From Amaurobius ferox (taxonomy: Eukaryota; Arthropoda; Arachnida; Araneae; Amaurobiidae), in assembly GCA_951213105.1 (NCBI GenBank), contig OX578146.1, positions 52,036,775-52,100,774 of the forward strand: 64,000 nucleotides of DNA. The letters are read 5' to 3'. This document shows, in pieces, positions 57,817 to 64,000 of this stretch. Below the pieces are notes generated by a model that saw only the letters and a list, made by a program, of their open reading frames with translations, was not told the DNA's origin and did no database searches. Numbering within the stretch: the first letter of the stretch is position 1; every line of letters begins with the position of its first letter. A program made the translations under genes and the position numbers.

Positions 57817-58289
57817 TTAAATCCCTAAAGAACACGCGGCCGACACCACTTCTGAAACTGCTCATCTACTCTTCAAAAGTTACTGCAAAAAATAGCACTT
57901 GCAAAAGCCTATTAATAGCTTTTGATAAGCGTTGGCACCTAAAAGCCTATATTTAGGCTTGTGGTAGATAAAATGTTAACATATCTGGAGATATGTTTAG
58001 GAAAGTGTTTAGGTTGAATATATCTGAGGATGAATCTTTGTTACCAATCTAATTGCTGCCCCTGGGATTTTGGTTTTACTGCAAGAGGTTCCATAAAATT
58101 AATTTATTTCTTTACTTCTCCAACACTAAAAACGTTGCAATTTCCAACGTACATGTATCTAATTGATCTCTTAATCTATAAGCTATAAATTTAACATTAT
58201 AAAAGCATCACAGATCCAACGTGATAGACAAAAAATCCTAATAACCGATATTTTGCTACATCCGAGCTCGCTATTAGTGAGCTGAACTG

Positions 58290-58984
58290 TGTAATACTTC
58301 TAATTCTGCAACAGTTTACTTATGTGTTCTCGGTTTTTGTAAACATCAAGGAATTTTACCTGTGCCACTTTATCAATGTACCAATATAAAAAAAATTTCA
58401 CAATCGACACTGCATAGCTTTCCAAAACTTGAAATTGGGATTATTTATATTGCATAAAATATGAATTTAAACTGTCAAAAAGTCGCTTGTTAAATTTGGC
58501 AGTTAATTATCGTCCATCGGCAATTCCATGCTAAAGTACACCTTTGTAAATACTTTAATGTTTTTCCTATTACTTTTATTTTTTCAGAGGAATGTTTTGT
58601 ACTTAATGAAACCTTAAAATTCATGTGTGGTAGTGAAATTTGACATTTTAAATCTGACAATGTACTGAAATTAAGAAGGTTAGTTGGATAAACGTGAGCG
58701 TCTGCATGCATTACATATTACATTTGACATTGTGGGTGTCACACATAAAATACCTTCCAACAAAGTTTTTATTTATAATTTGGATTGATTTATTTTGTAC
58801 AATAAATCACAAATATTAATTATAGAGCATTAATTTTCTAAAGGAATATTTGTTAAAATGTAAGAAAAAAAATCAGCATGTAAGTTTAAAATGCACTGCC
58901 TTTTATGTAGTACGAATCACATATGATTTATAACACATGTGCAGGTGATATATCAAACATACTACAATTAATTATATTGTATAA
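58290..58984. other. AT-rich DNA, no feature recognised
   Basis: Nothing supported. Confidence 0.35.
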
Positions 58985-59450
58985 ATAGCTATTTCACTCG
59001 TGCTTCGCGCATTCTTAATGACTAATGGTCATTAAACGTGACACACATTTATTACAGATGTTGATAACCAGTTTTAATTGTTGGCTACAAAAGAATATCA
59101 AATTATGTATTTATTGTGTTTAAAAAGCAAAGCGATTTTTCTGTTATTCTTTTGGGTCATCACCCATGATTCGAAATTTCAAAATATTAGATTTTTCGGT
59201 TGATCTGGAAGCTGAGACGGATCGAATGAGACGAGAACCAAGATTTTAGCTAGAGTAAAAGTGCTCGATAATTAAGCAAATTGGTTTTGAGTTTTTTTAT
59301 TACTCCCTTACAGCGTCACCCCTAATTCGAATTTAAAAAATTTCAGTTATTTCCCTTGGATTCGAAGCTGAGACGGATCAAATTATGCAAAACTAAGATT
59401 CTTATTATAGCTGAAGTGCTTAGTAATTTTGATACATGGCCTCCTTACTG
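58985..59450. repeat. Possible C-like head and a two-unit tandem repeat
   Basis: ATAGCTATTTCACTCGTGCT then TCGCGCATTC resembles the hairpin heads of C-type elements. About 59155-59300 and 59301-59445 are two diverged ~145 base units, each containing GAAGCTGAGACGGATC. Confidence 0.45.
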
Positions 59451-62400
59451 AAGTCAGTTCAGTACACATTATATATTGCATGACATGGAAATTGGAGAAA
59501 ACAACCGAACATTTTCGAGAAACAATATGCAGGCAATAAGTGCCTGATATAATTTAATTAAAAAGCTTTTAAAAATTGTTTTAAATTAAAAGAAATGTCC
59601 ACTTGTATCAATCGCACATGGGATTGTTGTTGTCATTGTTGTTGTATCACAATTTGTCTGTAAAGTGTGGATACACCTCGCTAAAGTTCCAAGTCAGACA
59701 ACACCAGGGGTTAATATAAGTTGAGTTTCATTCGGTCAGAAGGCATTTTGACTATCCTGTCCTGTCTTCCATATTCTTATTTATTTGTTTATTTGATATT
59801 TCATAATCGTATTAAAATTCAAAATTAGTTTTCGATAAATCTTCAGTTTTTAATTAAGTATCAATTCACTGGCACTTTTGCATTTCATAGAAACGCTGAA
59901 GAATCATAAAAAAGGGGGTTCGGAAAACAATCTTTTGAATTCGAATCTGTAAATAAATTAAAATCTTGAAAAAATACATTTATAAAATTCCCGGCGATTG
60001 TATGTTATGATTACAATAAATGAATTAAACCTAGGAATTTTAAAACATTTCAGAAATGAAGAACCCCGGCAAACCGCCATGTCAGTCAAAATACAAATTA
60101 ATATTGAAAAAATATAACGATCAATAGTGATATTCATAAAGTGGAGTTGAATTAGTAGTAAATATATGTATTAAAAACGAGTTGATAGCTAATAGCATGC
60201 GATCAATGAAGAAGCACATAAGCAATGAGTTATACTAAAGTAGATAAAATGTGGCTATCATGCAGAAAAACGCAGAATTAAGTTGGAGTTTAATTCAGAA
60301 TAGATTTTATATCAGGACAAAGCATCCATTCCAAATTAATCAAAATAAATGCTTATTTCGGAATATCGTGATAGTTAGTTACTATGAACACCATATACTC
60401 AAACTACAAGCCCAATTAAATAAACAAACCTGAAAACTATTAAGAAATCAAGTAATTACCAGAATATCCTATACATGTGAGAGATAACTCCTCATATGCT
60501 TTATATCACGATGTGCTGCTGCAAGAAATGCACATCATTCACTGTTGCCACTCATACGATAAAAATCAGTGTTGCCAATAAGGAGTGGAGTAAAAGTAGG
60601 TAAAACCATGTGAAATACAACTAGTTTAAAGTTAGGAAATGTAGATTCAATAACTGAAAGTAACGGTGATATAAAAGTCTAACAGAAAGTGAGTTCTAAT
60701 AATACTATGATAAAATTAGACATTTTGTCAACGAACTCTGATGCTCAATGTAAATACAGGGTAGTCTTAATTACGCACACACCAAACGACTCATCTTGGA
60801 AAAGAAACCCGAAAATGTCTATGCTTTGATTGGACGTCATATTTCAGAGATACACTCACCGATAGTTTCATTACTTCACATCACGTAATGTTAATTTTCC
60901 ATGAAAAACGACGTAGATGACTATATAGATCAATCAAAAGCCAATCAACATTAGAAAATGCACCAACGCAGTATGAGTTCAGCTGTTACAGCTGCCAGTA
61001 TTTATCCGTACCTGCAGTATCGCGCAGGTGTAAAACTAATAGTTTCATACAACCAAGTCCTGTGAGTCTTCATACACAACTCGTGCTATGTTTTATAAGG
61101 TTAATTGGCTACAAAAATGTTACTTTCATTTCAAACATAAACAACACCAGAGGGGGGATCACGTCCTGAGCATGACTGCCTTAAGTTGTTTTTTCTTGTC
61201 TCTGCGCATATGATGTCAGTGGGACAGAAAACAAGGTGAGCATTTTGTTCTCTGGCTCTCCAACGGCTTACCTCACCGACGTGATAAACTCTCTTTGGGC
61301 ATCGTCACTGGTTTTACAGCACAATTCAAAATCTTTACGCAAGTTGCTTATATTGTTGCAATATTGCCACTTCAAAATTAACAAACAATTTTTTTAATTG
61401 TAATAATGCGACAACTTAGTGTGTTTTGGCGACTCCTCTCAAAGTCCTAAATTGAACCGTGAAGTCACGGATGAAGAAGTTTTATTCCACTGACCATGGA
61501 GTTAGAAAGAAGGAGATAAAACTCCTATGACTGAAACATTTGAAAGTACCATAATGCTTTGAGAATTATATTTAGGTGCCGCTAGTATTAGTAAAGTAGC
61601 TATTACTGTTAGTTGACACAACAGGAAGGCGTAGTATTTAGTATATGTATTTTTGCTTATTTTTAAATTAAAGATTCCCTTATTGTGGGTATAATTAACC
61701 AGTATTTTTGCATAGTTGTAGAATAGAATTCAAAATATATAGAGATAAAAATAAATTAAAAGATAAAATAATTTTGAACACGCAGGACTATTCTTTATTG
61801 TTTCATTTCAACTTTGCATTGCGCTAATAATTTATTTTTACAAAATTGGCAGTTTAAATAAATATTTTAGGCCTTTCATCATAGAAAAGCATACAATGCA
61901 AGGCTACTTATCTTATCCCAGCAATACCTGAATTATTGTCTCGCATGATATTGGTGTTTTCTCAATATGACGTTTCAACTCCTTACTTTTACCTCCATGC
62001 CACTGACATCAAGCTGACAACTTTTTGATTCGTTGCCGAACTGACAGCACAACCTTATATTAAAGAACCTTGGGACAACACGCTTTTGGGTTAGTTTTCA
62101 AGATGGGTCTTCCAGTAGATTTATTGTGCGAGTGATTATGACAACTCTGTATAATCCCTCTTTATGATATCAATTTTGATTGACAGTCAATTTAAAGCTA
62201 TTTCTAAAGTACTTATTGTATTATTCAGTGTATTATGTGAACATGTGACATACATATATTTATGGCATAATCACTTATTTTATCAACTGTTTGGGGAAAA
62301 TTGTAAATAATTGTATATAAGTTCACGTACTATTTTATTTGTAAATACTGTAAGTTAATGCTGTGAATTGAGTATACGTCGTACAGAAAAAACTTTTGGA

Positions 62401-62847
62401 TTATTATTGTGTGTTTTATCCATAGTTATTTTTTCTACGTATGTTTTACATCGATAGTTAATTTGTATTAGTTTCCCTAGAAACCTTCATAGAAAAAGAT
62501 TTGGATAAATTTCAATGAATAGTGTTAAACTATATTAAATATGTTTAATATAGCTTTTGCCATTAAAAAGTTTGCAAGCTGTACTATTGTGATATTGTTT
62601 TGTTTTGTTTAGCTTTAATATTCTAATTGTGATGGTGGCCATGTGATGGGCAGTGGTAGTACAGGATGATGGCAGAGAATAATATGATGAATCCAGTAAA
62701 TCTCAAATTCTAAATTTTTAATTAATCGTTTAGACACAGGATTAAACATTTTTAACAGGAGTGATGCATCTTTAAACATAATTATGGTTATACAGGAAAA
62801 CAAGAAAAGTGGTAAAAACAACAGGGTCGTATTTAAGGACTTTTCCG
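59451..62847. other. Sparse AT-rich DNA, little recognised
   Basis: No gene supported on either strand. GTTGTTGTCATTGTTGTTGT at about 59623-59644, followed by ~85 GC-richer bases, could be the tail and 3' end of a reverse-oriented SINE, but no target duplication was found. Short open frames (for example 60251-60433) lack any recognisable feature. Confidence 0.35.
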
Positions 62848-62851
62848 TTAA

Positions 62852-63735
62852 GGGGACGGTCGACGTTGAAATGGACAAAAATCGACTAAAAAAAGTTTTA
62901 ATATATAACATTATTTTACACATTTAACATTTGCTTACGGGTGGACAGCATCAATCACAAATGAAGAACCTCCCAAAAAGACAGGTATTTGACATACCCT
63001 ATCCCAAAGAGTTCGACCCCTTTGCAGGCATTGGCGTCCATGGAAATCGCTGACAGAAACACTGCACCTGCTAGCAGGTACAATGTCAGCGATTTCCATG
63101 GACGTCAATGCCTGCAAAGGGGGTCGAACTGTTTGGGATAGGGTATGTCAAATACCTGTCTTTTTGAGAGGTTCTTCGTTTGGGATTGAAGCTATCCCAC
63201 TCGTAAGCAAAAGGTTGGATGCATTTTTTTCGAAACGGAATGTTCAAAGGTTGTACATTTTTAAAATGCTCCATGAGTCTTAATTTCTGTCTGAGATGCA
63301 TTAAATTTGGCAAGAAGATACCTCTCATATATTTTAATGAAACTGGGTATGCATTTTATAATTGGACTTTATAAAGGTAATTAAAAGTGAATAAGAACCT
63401 AATTAAATGAAGACAATTAAGTTTTAATGTAGAAAAATATTTTTGAAAAATCAACTTTCTAAGGGATTTAAAAATGAATATCCAAATTTGCTCATAATGT
63501 GTTTTTAAGTGATCATAATGTAAAATGAATCAAAAATGTGAACAAATGGAGCGCTAGGAGCATTTTCAAATTTTCGTTAAAAAAATTAAATTAAAAAAAA
63601 ATACAAAATTATAACAAAATTGGAAAAAAAAAATTAATGGTATTGTATATAGTAATGTTAAGAGGAATATTTATACAAATTTTCACGTTTTCAAGTCAAT
63701 AAATAAATAAAAAAATTTCAACGTCCATCGTCTCC
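62852..63735. mobile_element. 884 bp TIR element flanked by TTAA
   Basis: Ends GGGGACGGTCGACGTTGAAA and, inward from the right, GGAGACGATGGACGTTGAAA, a ~21 bp TIR with three mismatches, flanked by TTAA at 62848-62851 and 63736-63739. The interior is AT-rich apart from a large palindrome. No transposase. The target site is the same as for the foldback at 57043-57816, and the first bases are also G-rich. Confidence 0.8.
62931..63210. repeat. 280 bp palindrome with 124-126 bp arms
   Basis: Arms 62931-63054 and 63085-63210 are inverted copies (e.g. ATTTGACATACCCTATCCCA against TGGGATAGGGTATGTCAAAT), about 90% by eye, GC-richer than the host element. The 30-base centre itself contains the perfect palindrome ACCTGCTAGCAGGT (63066-63079). 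Short frames on both strands (62935-63117, 63083-63283) are mirror images of one another and not evidence of a gene. Confidence 0.9.
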
Positions 63736-64000
63736 TTAACCTAGAAATGGAGGTATATTTTCGCCCAAAAAACAAGAATGGCAGCAAGAATAGTTAATCA
63801 TTATGACGCTGATTATTGCAGCTTCAAGACTAGAATTCGTTTATCTTCTCACAAAGCTTTCACAAGTTGCGTTTGTTCAGTTTTTATTATGTTTTAGCAG
63901 CACTGTAAAACATTTGCAAGCATGTTGCTGAAAGTTTCAGGGGATTCAGCTATCCGTAATGGAGAGTAAGGTTCCTTATAGCTATGATGATATATATATA

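Larger units (their letters stand above)
55726..58289 (-). mobile_element. Possible pogo/Tigger-like relic
   Basis: CAGTGAATCCCCCATATAGC at 55726 resembles a pogo-type terminal repeat, and CAGTTCAGCTCACTAATAGC read inward from about 58289 could be its partner, sharing CAGT and ATAGCGA spacing plus nearby AACCGATAT. The interior includes an acidic C-terminal coding remnant close to the left end, a SINE fragment, a MITE and a foldback element. Pairing of the ends is weak and no DDE motif was found, so this is tentative. Confidence 0.3.

Noticed and set aside
62935..63283. Two opposite-strand frames of 60-80 codons
   Set aside because: They are mirror translations of the two palindrome arms.

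Overview
The window is repeat-saturated, AT-rich animal nuclear DNA, probably from an arthropod. The Tc1 transposase, the RTE-like LINE, the tRNA-derived SINEs and a decayed gene with a CCDPF motif all look like what I know from spider genomes, so an orb-weaver-type chelicerate is my best guess. That guess rests on recall, not on a search. There is one clear cellular gene, an SLC35G1-like drug/metabolite transporter exon at 53.6-54.8 kb on the + strand. There is also one intact THAP zinc-finger exon at 28.06 kb and a weak candidate for a minus-strand terminal exon at 24.8-24.9 kb. Almost everything else is transposable-element DNA, and most of the short open frames are chance frames through it.

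Layout. 1-480: CA-rich minisatellite. 1.2-10.9 kb: head-to-tail and nested copies of two related ~0.8-1.0 kb families, called A and B here. A tRNA-derived SINE (2.13 kb) and a 2.66 kb RTE-like LINE (6.03-8.69 kb) were inserted later, each with target-site duplications. 11.32-20.58 kb: a 9.26 kb head-to-tail array of three units of a further family (C), sitting inside a repeat (H) whose uninterrupted copy lies at 21.97-22.4 kb. 20.6-32.5 kb: family D and A copies, a second SINE, a LINE fragment, the THAP exon and a three-copy B array. 32.5-40 kb: family F split by a B element, a frameshifted gene relic, a near-perfect 1,545 bp tandem duplication with a scrambled junction, and a Tc1 DD34E element. 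40.5-52.9 kb: more A, a tandem pair of D, a TIR element nested in a GC-rich palindrome-bearing repeat, a hAT-type MITE with a foldback inside it, and C-like fragments. 53-55 kb: the transporter. 55.7-64 kb: a possible pogo-like relic carrying a SINE fragment, a MITE and a TTAA-flanked foldback; then sparse sequence; then a second TTAA-flanked element holding a large palindrome.

Families A, B, C, D and a fragment G share one plan: a terminal or subterminal short hairpin, a CA/TG or CAGA microsatellite in the body, and beside it a conserved core resembling 'ACCGAATTT..ATGAAATTT.GT'. They insert within T-runs with no evident target-site duplication, and they form head-to-tail arrays. This fits non-autonomous rolling-circle elements of the Helentron/HINE type, but no Rep/helicase sequence is present, so that class is inferred. 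Three nested insertions with paralogous empty sites, plus several SINE/LINE/MITE target-site duplications, give an internal relative chronology.
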